Made by a program: the position numbers and the translations under genes. The notes under the pieces were generated by a model, which was not told the DNA's origin, searched no databases, and was given only the letters and a program-made list of their open reading frames with translations. This document shows positions 36,401-44,483 of a DNA stretch of 64,000 nt, one piece after another. Source of the stretch: Pseudomonadota bacterium (lineage in GTDB: Bacteria > Pseudomonadota > Gammaproteobacteria > Steroidobacterales > Steroidobacteraceae); the NCBI GenBank assembly GCA_023391815.1, contig JAEWAF010000080.1, positions 1 to 64,000 on the forward strand. The letters run 5' to 3'. The first letter of the stretch is position 1, and each line of letters begins with the position of its first letter.

Positions 36401-37055
36401 CGATTTCGTCGAAGCTCTTCAGCGGCGGCACCGATGCGAGGCTGTGCAAATGGGCCAGCAGACGTTGCACGAGCTCGCCGATCGGCGCGACTACGTCGGC
36501 GATCGCCACCGCCGAGGAAAGACTCAACTCGGGATGTTTTTCATCCGGCAAGCATTGGGCGAGAGTGAAGCCGCCTTGTTCCTTGATCGCGGTCAACCCG
36601 AGCGTGCCGTCGCCGCCGACACCGGCGAGCACCACACCCACCGCGAATTCACGCTCCTGCTCGGCCAGAGGCACGAGGAAGCTGTCGATCGTGCCACGCT
36701 CGCCGGGCGCTTCCTTGGCCGGTCGCAAGCGGAACTGGTTGCCGGCGATCGTGACTTTGGTCCCTTCGGGCGTGAGATACACATGCCCCGCTTCGATGGG
36801 CATCTGATCCTCGATCGTGACGATCTCGCCGTTGCGCGCCGCCTTGATCTGATCGAGGCGCGCCGGTGTCATCGGCTCCCTGGATTGCAGGACGATGACC
36901 ACCGCCGCAGCGCGCAGCTGATCGCTGGCGCGGAGAAATTCTTCGAGCCCGCCGTTCTGGACCGGAGCGCCGACGCCGATGACGACCGTGTGACGCGAGC
37001 TGCCCGTGGCGCTTTCATCCGGCGACGGGCCGGGGCTTTTATCGTTGCTGGCCAC
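33468..37055 (-). CDS. CheB-CheR-PAS-HWE histidine kinase fusion
   Basis: This protein has 1195 residues. Domain 1 (about 20-205) is CheB-like but degenerate. The catalytic Ser of GxSxGG is replaced (VIGVGAPVQNGG) and the His is missing (VIVLQSREP), while the late Asp is kept (GVVLAGVGGDG). Domain 2 (about 225-480) is CheR with the SAM motif LGCATGEEAYS and ATDIDNRALAQAR. A PAS domain follows, then a long coiled coil of EELxSxNEEL heptads (about 650-735) and two more PAS domains. The HWE-type kinase has H995 in HELQHRVRNIL. GTG 37055 is the start. It probably links methylation chemistry to phosphorelay output; no chemoreceptor is in the window. Confidence 0.92.
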   Translation of the reverse strand: MASNDKSPGPSPDESATGSSRHTVVIGVGAPVQNGGLEEFLRASDQLRAAAVVIVLQSREPMTPARLDQIKAARNGEIVTIEDQMPIEAGHVYLTPEGTKVTIAGNQFRLRPAKEAPGERGTIDSFLVPLAEQEREFAVGVVLAGVGGDGTLGLTAIKEQGGFTLAQCLPDEKHPELSLSSAVAIADVVAPIGELVQRLLAHLHSLASVPPLKSFDEIVASAGPMLARIATVLRNRTGHDFHDYKHNTFLRRVQRRMQVTQTTSIESYLDHLRAEPDEAQNLLNDLLIGVTHFFRDRKEFEALEREVIPKIFEGKTSNDHLRVWVLGCATGEEAYSIAILLREFSSRLDTVPHIQIFATDIDNRALAQARVGRFSASAVEDVTPERLARWFVKEGDTYCVVKELREMCIFSQHNLIKDAPFSRLDLVSCRNLLIYLNAELQNRVIPLFHFALRPGGFLFLGNSENVTRHSKLFATVDRRYRIFRHVEGLTRTLPDFPLTATADRRGVTEMPRTARVNTSNGAALSKQAERIMERYAPAYLIVDENHDVVHFSGRTGKYLDPPTGLASLNIMNLVHRDLRMDLRSALHRAESEKTTIRISGLRVGQNGKTMFVTLSVEPIDGAPGQPSRYAIILQDGHIVTDEEEQANFVASSGGGLMDEHVRRLEEELRVTRDRLQATIEELESTNEELKASNEEYQSVNEELQSSNEELETSKEELQSLNEELQTVNGELAHRVEELARANSDLKNLLESTQIATIFLDNDLRITSFTPAMTDILHLIETDIGRPIHHIAKKIAYEDLESDVRRVIRTLGTIDRETVSQQTNSHYLTRILPYRSINNVIEGAVVTFLDVTRLSRAEERLRESEARLRAIVEGIPQLVWRASDSGHRTWSSPQWTEFTGQSAEAALDYGWLDVVAPEDRERVRAAWQDAQMTGKLSIEHKLWNVKEEAYKTVHLRATPVWGDSNKPTEWFGTATDVHELLRLQDRQQVLLHELQHRVRNILAVVRSVAQRTGKSSDSVEAYSHMLSGRINAMARTHNVLTSSPNATIDLHTLIRAELEATGNEIDHQVSITGPEVVLSGKCAESLGLAMHELATNAVKYGALASPTGHIGIAWTLDGDPRKPSLVLTWRETKVDVAAPSRRGFGSELIEHVVPYDFGGTGKLEFKADGLLCVLNLPLSDEMRVNGGQLETGTGHR

Positions 37056-37084
37056 TGGCCACCCGCAGTTTCAGGAGATATCGC

Positions 37085-38134
37085 TCAATCCAGAGCGTCG
37101 GGCATTCGCACCTCGCTGGTGACGACGCTGGCGACTTCGGACGAGTCCGCGGCCTCCATTCTAAGCAAGACCGCTTCACGGAGCGATTCCGCATAGCCAC
37201 GGTACTCCGCCGCACGACGCTCGTACATCTCCGCCATGCCCTGTCGACAGGTTTGCAAAGCCTCGCGCCCCATGCGTTCCACCAGCGTCGCGCGTTCCTC
37301 GATGATTCGCAGTGCCACGCGCATGGCCTCGTCGACCTGTCCTTCCTGCTTTCTCAGCAGGGTCTGAGCGGAAAACGCATGACCGACCTGGCAGCGGTAC
37401 CGTAGCGGGCGGTCACCATCGACCTCGGAAAGCACGCCACCGCAATCGGGACAGGTGAGCGGCGCGGGTCGGGCAATCGTTTGAAGGTCTTCCGGAGAAG
37501 CCCGCGCGCCAGCGGCGATATTCACATCCAATTGCAGCCCGGGTGGGCCGATTCGCGTCGGCCCGGGTGCTTCATGGACGAATCGTTCTATGGCCGAGGC
37601 CAGCGCTTCCGGACTCGCGCTCAAATCGACCGGCGAGGCTTCCAACGCAGCGAGTGGCATCTCGCTGGCCAGCGCGTGATGCGGAGCTTGAACCAGGGCG
37701 ATACCGCCGCACGTCTTGATGGCCGCCAGACCCGAAGCGCCATCATTCAACTTGCCGCTCAGGATCACGCCGATGACGCGTGGACCCGCGGCGAGCGCGG
37801 CGGAACGGAACAAAGCATCGATCGCCGGACGCACCAGATTCTCGCGAGGCCCCGTGCCGAGGTGGAGGTGACCATCCATGACCAGCAAATGTCGGTTGGC
37901 GCGGGCAACGTAAATGTTCCCATGCTCGAGGGCCATGCCCTGTTCCGCTTGTTTGACCGGCAGCGCTGTCGCCTCGGCGGTAATGGTCCTGAAGATTCCG
38001 GTGCTCTCGGCCGGGACGTGGAGCACCACCACGATCGCTGCCGGCAAATCCATTGGCAACGCGCGCAGGAGGGTGGTCAGTGCTGGAACGGCGCCGGCCG
38101 AACCTCCGATGACCACCAGATCTCGATTGGGCAT
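37085..38134 (-). CDS. CheB-type protein-glutamate methylesterase without receiver
   Basis: This 349-residue protein has an intact CheB catalytic domain (about 1-190): S12 in IGGSAGAV, H39 in VVVLHVP and D131 in SGKLNDG. In place of an N-terminal receiver it has a C-terminal module with CPDCGG and RYRCQVGHAF, which should bind one zinc. A helical tail follows. Such CheBs occur beside CheB-CheR-PAS kinases and may supply the esterase activity that the fused CheB domain next door has lost. Its ATG shares one base with the stop of the BON gene, and the kinase starts 29 bp after its own stop. Confidence 0.9.
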   Translation of the reverse strand: MPNRDLVVIGGSAGAVPALTTLLRALPMDLPAAIVVVLHVPAESTGIFRTITAEATALPVKQAEQGMALEHGNIYVARANRHLLVMDGHLHLGTGPRENLVRPAIDALFRSAALAAGPRVIGVILSGKLNDGASGLAAIKTCGGIALVQAPHHALASEMPLAALEASPVDLSASPEALASAIERFVHEAPGPTRIGPPGLQLDVNIAAGARASPEDLQTIARPAPLTCPDCGGVLSEVDGDRPLRYRCQVGHAFSAQTLLRKQEGQVDEAMRVALRIIEERATLVERMGREALQTCRQGMAEMYERRAAEYRGYAESLREAVLLRMEAADSSEVASVVTSEVRMPDALD

Positions 38135-38736
38135 CAGCGCTCTCTGCCTACGCGTAGCCGGTCACTGATCGCGCGCACGCCGGCGACCGACTCCACTACA
38201 TCTTCGACACGCCACCGGGTGAACTTGTCGGGCACCTGCCCGTTCAAAATCACTTCGCCCTGTCTCACCTGCACGGCGATATCGGTCGCGTCGATGTGAC
38301 CGTCGTCGGTCAAGCGCTCACAAATGATTTCGGTCAGTCGTTCATCGCTGCGTGCATACCCTTTCGGTCCGCGGCCACGATGCGACTTGAGATCGGCCCA
38401 GCTCCGCTGTCCCTCGTGTAGCTCGCCGTAGGAACGCACTTCGCCATAAATGCGGTTATCCGGATGACGCTCTGGAGCAAAGTGCCCGACAGGCGGGCCG
38501 GGGCGGAGCTGGCTCGGTGCGATGGGTTCTTGCTCGCGACTGTAACCGCCGCTCGCGAAGTCGCGCCGCCCATAAGCGTCGCCGGGCCCGTAGTAGGCAT
38601 CGCTCAGCTCACTCGTTTCCCGGGGGCGGTATTCACCTATGTCGGCGCCGCGGTCCTCGCGCATGTGCATCCGGTGGAATCGATGATCGTCGCTGCGCCA
38701 GCCGCGTCCTTTGTCGAACATCACATTGCGTCGCAT
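38134..38736 (-). CDS. BON domain protein
   Basis: This 200-residue protein has a hydrophilic, Arg/Gly/Tyr-rich N-terminal half (DRGADIGEYRPRETSEL, YYGPGDAYGRRDF) and a C-terminal BON domain at about 130-198. The BON domain has DERLTEIICERLTDD, then IDATDIAVQVRQGEVILNG, FTRWRVEDVVESVAGV and ISDRLRV. BON domains bind phospholipid or other surfaces in osmotic-stress proteins. No signal peptide is visible, so it is probably cytoplasmic, as in BON proteins with disordered DUF2934-like arms. ATG 38736 follows GGAGAC. It is the first gene of the cluster, overlapping the CheB start by one base. Confidence 0.85.
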   Translation of the reverse strand: MRRNVMFDKGRGWRSDDHRFHRMHMREDRGADIGEYRPRETSELSDAYYGPGDAYGRRDFASGGYSREQEPIAPSQLRPGPPVGHFAPERHPDNRIYGEVRSYGELHEGQRSWADLKSHRGRGPKGYARSDERLTEIICERLTDDGHIDATDIAVQVRQGEVILNGQVPDKFTRWRVEDVVESVAGVRAISDRLRVGRER

Positions 38737-38855
38737 TTGCTGTCTCCATTCCTCGATGCTCCAGGAACGCGACAGCAGCAGGGATGTTTCGGCGGCGCGG
38801 ACAATACCTGCCGCGTTAGCTTCCTCGTCGACGAAGCGACACGCTGATGCGATGA

Positions 38856-38875
38856 GTGACGAACTGACTCGTCAC
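38856..38875. other. Inverted repeat upstream of the BON gene
   Basis: GTGACGA (38856-38862) and TCGTCAC (38869-38875) form a perfect 7-bp inverted repeat around a 6-base spacer. It lies in the gap between the divergent BON gene and the small lipoprotein gene. It could be an operator for either gene or a weak hairpin. Confidence 0.35.
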
Positions 38876-38979
38876 GACCGTCGGATGCTCGTCCCACCGG
38901 TCGTCGCGTCATCACTTTCCTGTGGGCGGAGCGCGCTCGCCCGAGTATCGGGCACTCACCCGATCGACGAGGTGAGTCC

Positions 38980-39195
38980 ATGGTTTCGATTCAGCGCTGT
39001 GTAACTCTGCTTCTGTTGTGTGTTGGCGTGGCGGCGTGCTCGCCAGCGAATTTCATTCAGCGGGTGCGCCCGGCGCCGCCGTGCGATGTGCAGATATGCA
39101 CGAGCATCGGTGCCAGCCCCGCACGCTGCGATTGCCGGACGCGTGAGCAAGTAAAGAGACAGCTTCGCGAAACGTATCGATGGCAATTCGACTGA
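38980..39195 (+). CDS. Small lipoprotein, unknown function
   Basis: This 71-residue protein has a lipoprotein signal (CVTLLLLCVGVAAC, mature Cys at 20). A short Cys-rich tail (PPCDVQICTSIG, then ARCDCRTREQVKRQL) could form disulphides in the periplasm. The ATG is preceded by GAGGTGAG at good spacing, and the signal peptide is well formed, so I think it is real despite its size. I recognise no family. Confidence 0.6.
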   Translation: MVSIQRCVTLLLLCVGVAACSPANFIQRVRPAPPCDVQICTSIGASPARCDCRTREQVKRQLRETYRWQFD

Positions 39196-39268
39196 GCGAG
39201 GCCACCTGTGGCGACGTGCGTCGCCTGCCGTCAATCCCAGACCAGCACTTCGACTGTTGTGAAAAGCA

Positions 39269-39294
39269 GGCGGCGGCTGGACCGAGCCGCCGCC
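39269..39294 (-). terminator. Intrinsic terminator of putA
   Basis: GGCGGCGGCT (39269-39278) and AGCCGCCGCC (39285-39294) form a perfect ten-base stem. Read on the minus strand the stem is followed by TGCTTTTC, giving a T-tract. It lies just past the putA stop and may also stop transcripts from the small lipoprotein gene on the other strand. Confidence 0.8.
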
Positions 39295-39302
39295 CAAGGG
39301 GG

Positions 39303-42300
39303 TCAGGACCCGATCGACAACAGCTTGGCGTTGCCGCCGGTGGCGACGGTGTTCACCGTCAGCGTGCGTTCGGTGGCGAAGCGGAACAGGTAGTGCGGGC
39401 CGCCGGCCTTCGGGCCGGTGCCGGACAAGCCTTCGCCGCCGAACGGTTGCACGCCTACGACCGCGCCGATCATGTTGCGATTGATGTAGATGTTACCGAC
39501 CGCGGCCTCCGCGACGATTTCCTGCCACGCGCTTTCGATGCGAGTGTGGACGCCGAGTGTCAGGCCGTAGCCAGCATCACGAATCGCCGCGAGCACGTCG
39601 TCATGCAAGCTCTCGCGCTTGTAACGAACGACGTGCAGGATCGGGCCGAACTCTTCACTGGTCAGCTCGCGCGCATTCTTCAGCTCGAGCATGCGCGGGG
39701 CGAAGTAGCTGCCGTCGGTGCGCACCTGATTCAGATCGCACTGCTTGAGGACCTTCACGCCCTTCTGCGTGACCTTCTTGCTGTAGTCCTCGAGCTTCGA
39801 CGCGGCCCCCTTGTTGATCACCGGGCCCACGTCCGTGGACGGCTGCGACGGATCGCCGATCTGCAACTCGTTCATGCCGCCGGCGATCAATTCGATCAGA
39901 CGGTCCGCGACTTCTTCCTGCACGAACAGCAGGCGCAGCGCCGAGCAGCGCTGGCCAGCGGAGGTGAAGGCCGATGTGAGCACGTCGTCGGCGACCTGTT
40001 CGAGCAGGGCCGAGGAGTCGACGATCATGGCATTGATGCCGCCAGTTTCGGCGATCAGCGGCACAATCGCGCCGTCACGCGCGGCGAGTGCCCGATTGAT
40101 GAATTGAGCCGTCGAGGTCGAGCCGGTGAAGCACACGCCACCCAGCGCCGGATGTTTGAAGGCGACTTCGCCGAACAGCTTGCCCGCCGAGGGAACGAAA
40201 TGCAGAACGTCGTGCGGCACGCCGGCTTCGTGCAGCAGTCGCACGGCCAACGCGGCGACCAGCGGCGTCGCTTCCGCCGGCTTCGCGACGACGCTGTTGC
40301 CAGCGACCAGAGCAGCAGTCACTTGACCCAGGAAGATCGCGAGCGGGAAATTCCAAGGGCTGATGCAAGCGAACACGCCGCGGCCCCGCAGGCTCAGCTT
40401 GTTGTCCTCGCCAGTCGGGCCGGGCAACGCCATCGGCTCGGCGAAATGCTCGCGAGCCTGCGCCGCGTAGTAGCGACAGAAGTCCTCGGCTTCGCGGACT
40501 TCGGCGATCGCGTCCGGTAGCGTTTTGCCGGCTTCCTTGACGAGTAGTCTCACCAGTTCGGCGCGATGCGCGCGCAATTTGTCAGCGGCAGCAACCAAAC
40601 AAACCGCGCGATGCGTGGCGCCCGCATCGTCCCACGCCTTGCGTGCCCCAGCGGCCTTGTCGAACGCGAGCGCGATGTCTTCCTTCGTCGCCACGCTCAC
40701 ATAACCCACCAGCTCGGCGAGATTGGCGGGATTGCGCACTTCGTGAGGCGGCGCCTGGATCGTACCGGCCAGCGTCGACGGCGCGGCGTGCGGCAGCTCA
40801 CCGGATGTTTGCAGCGAGGCGATCTGCTCGGCCAGCTGCTGAGGATTGCCCCAGTCCACGCCGGTGGAGTTTTCACGGGACGCGCCATACAAGTTGTTCG
40901 GCAAGGGAATATGCGGGTTGGTCATGCTGTCTGCCGCTTGCAGGGCTGCAATCGGATCCTCCACTACGGTATCGACGGGGACGCTTTCATTCATGAATCG
41001 GTTGACGAACGAGCTGTTCGCGCCGTTCTCCAGCAATCGGCGCACCAGATAGGACAACAGCTCCTCGTGCTGGCCAACGGGCGCGTAGGCACGAACGCGC
41101 GGGAAACCTTCGATCTGCCGCTTGGCTTCGGCATGCAACAGCGCGCCCATGCCGTGCAGACGCTGAAACTCGAACTTCGCGCCGGCCGGACGCAGCTCCA
41201 GCACGGCGGCGATGGTGTGCGCGTTGTGAGTCGCGAACATCGGATAGATCACATCGCGATGTCTGAACAGGCGCTCGGCGCAGGCCAGATAGGAAACGTC
41301 CGTCGACACTTTGCGAGTGAACACCGGATAAGACGCGAGGCCGCGCTCCTGGGCACGCTTGATCTCAGCGTCCCAATACGCACCCTTCACCAGGCGAACA
41401 CAGATCCGACGTCCGGTTTCGCGCGCGAGCGTCGCGACCCACTCGATCACATGCGGCGCGCGCTTACCGTACGCCTGGATGACGATGCCGAGGCCCTGCC
41501 ACGACTGCGTCTGCTTATCGCGAGCCAGCGCTTCGAACACGTTCAGGGACAGGTCGAGACGATCGGCTTCTTCGGCGTCGATGGTGAAACCAACGTCGGC
41601 CGCCGCGGCCCGGCGGGCCAGATCTTTCACGATCGGCGTCAGGCGCTGATCGACCAGGCCCTCGTGCATCAGGTCGTACTTGGGCTCGAGCGCCGAGAGC
41701 TTGACGGAAAGGTTGGAGCGCTCATCGATCGGCGTGCCCTTGCGTTGTGTGCCGATCGCGTCCAGGGCCTGCTCATAGGACTTGCGATAGCGCTCGGCGT
41801 CTGCCCAGGTGCGCGCGCCTTCACCCAGCATGTCGAACGAGCACAACGACAGCTCGGGCGTTTTGGCCGAGCGTTCCAGCGCTTCCTGAATGGTGCGACC
41901 GACGACAAATTCGCCGCCGATGATGCGCATGGCCTGACGGAACGCCGACCGCAGCACCGGCGCGCTGATCCGGCGCGACAGTCCTTGTAACCACGAGCTG
42001 GTTTCTTCCCGAGCCTGCTTGGGCGGCTCGATCAGCTTGCCGGTGAGCATCAAGCCCCAGGTGGAGGCGTTCACCCAGGTCGAATGCGAGGCGCCGGCGT
42101 GCGCCGACCAGTTACCTGCCGCGATCTTGTCGGCGATCAGGCGATCGGCGGTCTCGTCATCGGGAATACGAAGCAGACCCTCGGCCAGGCACATCAGCGC
42201 GACGCCTTCCTCGTTGGAGAGCGCGAACTGCTGCAGGAACGAGTCGAGCAGCGGTCGTTCGCGGGACCGGGCTCGGGCGCCACTCACCAGCTGCGCTGCC

Positions 42301-42458
42301 CGGGCCTTGGCGCGGGCGCGAGCATCGACCGAGAGCGTCGAGCTCTTCAGTAGCGCTTTGATGCACGTGGTCTCGTCCTGAAGGGTGGCGCTCCGGATCT
42401 GTTCGCGGAGCTGATCGAGCGAGGGAGTAACCGGGATGGCGGAGGATTGGGCGACCAT
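39303..42458 (-). CDS. putA: Bifunctional proline dehydrogenase / P5C dehydrogenase PutA
   Basis: PutA oxidises proline to glutamate in two channelled steps with FAD, quinone and NAD+. The 1051-residue protein has a helical arm, then the PRODH barrel (about 170-470; LSVKLSALEPKYD, VRLVKGAYWDAEIKRAQ, FATHNAHTIAAVLEL). The ALDH domain (about 560-1030) has SPWNFPLAIFLGQVTAAL, VAETGG-type IAETGGINAM and AGQRCSALRLLFVQE with the catalytic Cys. There is no N-terminal ribbon-helix-helix and no C-terminal extension, so it is a short PutA that cannot repress its own gene. The divergent Lrp-type gene fills that role. It ends in a good terminator. Confidence 0.97.
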   Translation of the reverse strand: MVAQSSAIPVTPSLDQLREQIRSATLQDETTCIKALLKSSTLSVDARARAKARAAQLVSGARARSRERPLLDSFLQQFALSNEEGVALMCLAEGLLRIPDDETADRLIADKIAAGNWSAHAGASHSTWVNASTWGLMLTGKLIEPPKQAREETSSWLQGLSRRISAPVLRSAFRQAMRIIGGEFVVGRTIQEALERSAKTPELSLCSFDMLGEGARTWADAERYRKSYEQALDAIGTQRKGTPIDERSNLSVKLSALEPKYDLMHEGLVDQRLTPIVKDLARRAAAADVGFTIDAEEADRLDLSLNVFEALARDKQTQSWQGLGIVIQAYGKRAPHVIEWVATLARETGRRICVRLVKGAYWDAEIKRAQERGLASYPVFTRKVSTDVSYLACAERLFRHRDVIYPMFATHNAHTIAAVLELRPAGAKFEFQRLHGMGALLHAEAKRQIEGFPRVRAYAPVGQHEELLSYLVRRLLENGANSSFVNRFMNESVPVDTVVEDPIAALQAADSMTNPHIPLPNNLYGASRENSTGVDWGNPQQLAEQIASLQTSGELPHAAPSTLAGTIQAPPHEVRNPANLAELVGYVSVATKEDIALAFDKAAGARKAWDDAGATHRAVCLVAAADKLRAHRAELVRLLVKEAGKTLPDAIAEVREAEDFCRYYAAQAREHFAEPMALPGPTGEDNKLSLRGRGVFACISPWNFPLAIFLGQVTAALVAGNSVVAKPAEATPLVAALAVRLLHEAGVPHDVLHFVPSAGKLFGEVAFKHPALGGVCFTGSTSTAQFINRALAARDGAIVPLIAETGGINAMIVDSSALLEQVADDVLTSAFTSAGQRCSALRLLFVQEEVADRLIELIAGGMNELQIGDPSQPSTDVGPVINKGAASKLEDYSKKVTQKGVKVLKQCDLNQVRTDGSYFAPRMLELKNARELTSEEFGPILHVVRYKRESLHDDVLAAIRDAGYGLTLGVHTRIESAWQEIVAEAAVGNIYINRNMIGAVVGVQPFGGEGLSGTGPKAGGPHYLFRFATERTLTVNTVATGGNAKLLSIGS

Positions 42459-42571
42459 GATGGGCGGAAGGATGAAACCTGGGCCGTTGTCGGGCTTGTA
42501 GTTACCGGGGCGAAAGCACTAGCGTATTGGGGCGTGAGCCGTCGAAACGACTTAAAAGTGGGGTGTAATCC
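42459..42571. promoter_or_regulatory. putA / lrp-type divergent promoter region
   Basis: This 113-bp gap between the divergent starts contains GTCGAAACGAC (42541-42551), an 11-base palindrome. It is followed by the AT-rich TTAAAAG just before the GTG of the regulator. Lrp-type proteins usually bind several such degenerate sites. It is a plausible operator, but weak by eye. Confidence 0.35.
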
Positions 42572-43066
42572 GTGAAATCAACTGGCGCGAGTGCGGGAAC
42601 GGTCCTGGACAAGATCGACCAGCGCATCCTGACCCGCCTGCAGGAGGACGGGCGCGTGTCCATGGCGCAGCTCGCCCGGGAGCTGCACATCAGTGTCACG
42701 CCGTGCGTCGAACGGGTTCGTCGACTGGAGAAATACGGCTACATCGTCGGCTACCGTGCCGACCTGTCACCGACGCACCTCGGCCAGAATCTGCTCGCGT
42801 ATGTGCAGGTGGCACTCGATCGCACCACCCCTGAAGTGTTCGATCGGTTTCGTACCGCGATGGAAGTGCTCGAGTTCGTGCAGGAGGCGCACATGGTGGC
42901 CGGCGGCTTCGACTATCTATTGAAGATCCGCGTGCGCGACATGAAGGAATATCGCAGCGTGCTGAGCTCTCACATCGCGTGCATCAAAGGCGTTCAGCAA
43001 ACGCACACCTACTTCGTAATGGAAGAGGTCAAGAGCTCGAGCAAGGTGCGGGTGCAGGCCCGTTAG
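42572..43066 (+). CDS. Lrp/AsnC-family regulator, probable putA activator
   Basis: This 164-residue regulator has an N-terminal HTH (about 13-65; LDKIDQRILTRLQEDGRVSM, AQLARELHISVTPCVERVRR). The C-terminal RAM ligand-binding domain has QVALDRTTPEVFDRF, EAHMVAGGFDYLLKIRVRDM and GVQQTHTYFVMEEVK. The position divergent from a putA that lacks its own DNA-binding domain matches PutR of alphaproteobacteria, a proline-responsive activator; that role is inferred. The start is GTG 42572. Its stop overlaps the convergent anti-sigma gene by three bases. Confidence 0.92.
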   Translation: MKSTGASAGTVLDKIDQRILTRLQEDGRVSMAQLARELHISVTPCVERVRRLEKYGYIVGYRADLSPTHLGQNLLAYVQVALDRTTPEVFDRFRTAMEVLEFVQEAHMVAGGFDYLLKIRVRDMKEYRSVLSSHIACIKGVQQTHTYFVMEEVKSSSKVRVQAR

Positions 43067-43737
43067 CGCGAGACACGGATCAGGAACGTGCTGGTCTGGC
43101 TCGATCCGGTCGGAGCATCGCTCGCGATCGTGATTTCATAGTCGCCCGGCGCGACGGTCGGACCCGCCAGATAGAGGGTGACCATGCCATCGTCGTTCGT
43201 CGACAGATGTTCGATCTGCGTGAGCCGTTCTTTGTCATGGTCGGCGTCGATTCGCGAAAGCACGATTCGATAACGCGAGTCGGGCGCCGCGAACTCCGGT
43301 AATACGCGCAGCTCGACCGCTTTGCCGGGGCCCGGCAATGTGACTTCCGCGTCGAACGAGCTGCCGCGACGACGCAGTACGGTGTGTGAACTGGCGACCG
43401 TGGTCGAGTGGCCGAGTGCGGACAAGTCCGCCACGATGAATGGCGGCGTGGGCGTGCGAAGGTAAAGCGCGACGGCGACCAGCACGATCACGATGGCCGC
43501 CACGGTCAGATAACGCCATTGCGCGTACCAGGGCCTGGGCTTCAACAGAGCGGCGAGCTCGCCGCTGGTCTGCAACTGAGCCAGCCCCGCTTTGAAACGC
43601 GCCGTGGCTTCGATCTCCCGCAGGATCTCGGGGTGCTCGAGATAATAAGCCTCGAACGCTTCCAGCTCCGCGTCGCTCAGCTGGTCGGCGAGATATCTGG
43701 CGACGATGTGTTGCTCGTCGATGTACTGTCGGTCCAT
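43063..43737 (-). CDS. Membrane protein, probable anti-sigma factor
   Basis: This 224-residue protein has a cytoplasmic N-terminal part (ARYLADQLSDAELEAFEAYY, LEHPEILREIEATARFKAGL) like the helical sigma-binding domain of anti-sigma factors, but without the zinc Cys/His. A membrane helix lies at about 76-92 (TVAAIVIVLVAVALYL). A beta-rich periplasmic domain follows (LRVLPEFAAPDSRYRIVLSR, VTLYLAGPTVAPGDYEITI). It lies 90 bp after the ECF sigma gene on the same strand. FecR-like or other anti-sigma function is inferred from order and layout. Confidence 0.75.
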   Translation of the reverse strand: MDRQYIDEQHIVARYLADQLSDAELEAFEAYYLEHPEILREIEATARFKAGLAQLQTSGELAALLKPRPWYAQWRYLTVAAIVIVLVAVALYLRTPTPPFIVADLSALGHSTTVASSHTVLRRRGSSFDAEVTLPGPGKAVELRVLPEFAAPDSRYRIVLSRIDADHDKERLTQIEHLSTNDDGMVTLYLAGPTVAPGDYEITIASDAPTGSSQTSTFLIRVSR

Positions 43738-43827
43738 TGCTGAGCCCCCGATGCAACGGCTACCTCGGAGCGGTCCATCCCCAGAGTCTAACTGTCATTG
43801 GCGTCCGGCTTCTCTCAGGCCGCGCCG

Positions 43828-44388
43828 CTAATGGAACAAGCTCAGGAATACGCTGAAGAAGTCGGACTTGTCGAATCCCTTCTGTTCCAGCACTGCGCGC
43901 ATGCGCTTGCGCGCGCGAAAGATGACGCGATCGAAGTGCAGCGGCGACAAGCCCAACGCAGCGCAGATCTCGGCCTTGGGCTCTTCGTCGAGGTAGAAGC
44001 GTTTGACGATTTCCCGATCGCGCGCGATGGGCAGCGACTCGATGATGGCCACGACCTGGCGCAGCGTACTGGCATCCAGGGCGGCTTCTTCGGTCGCGCC
44101 TTGCGTCGGCAAGTGCTCGATTTCTTCTTCGGTCGCGTGCACGCCGGGACGGTTCGGGTACTCGCGGCGATGATTGCGATACAAATTCATCGCGACGCGA
44201 TACACATATCCCGCGACTCGTTCCGGATCGGACACCCGCCCGGCCCGACTGTGAACGATGGTCGTGGCCACGGCTTCGTTCAATATTTCCTGCGTGATAT
44301 TCGGGTCGCGGATCTGGCGGAATAACAGCGTGTACAGGCTGTTGTAATGCTGCTTTATGAATTCATTTGAGATCGCATCCTCGACCAC
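43828..44388 (-). CDS. ECF-family sigma factor
   Basis: This 186-residue sigma-70 family factor has region 2 at about 10-80 (QHYNSLYTLLFRQIRDPNIT, QEILNEAVATTIV, VAGYVYRVAMNLYRNHRRE). Region 4 lies at about 115-175 (LRQVVAIIESLPIARDREIV, FYLDEEPKAEICAALGLS, FDRVIFRARKRMRAVL). The conserved DAEDxxQ segment is replaced by ITQEILNEA, so it belongs to a divergent ECF group. The start is GTG 44388. It lies between the CHAT-domain gene and the membrane anti-sigma candidate. Confidence 0.88.
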   Translation of the reverse strand: MVEDAISNEFIKQHYNSLYTLLFRQIRDPNITQEILNEAVATTIVHSRAGRVSDPERVAGYVYRVAMNLYRNHRREYPNRPGVHATEEEIEHLPTQGATEEAALDASTLRQVVAIIESLPIARDREIVKRFYLDEEPKAEICAALGLSPLHFDRVIFRARKRMRAVLEQKGFDKSDFFSVFLSLFH

Positions 44389-44483
44389 GGAGCTGGTTCC
44401 AATCCTGATTATGTAACGGCCGGCGCAGAATAGCGGCGAACCGCAGCGCCGTCATCCTGATCGCAGCGCGAATGTTGTCTTTC

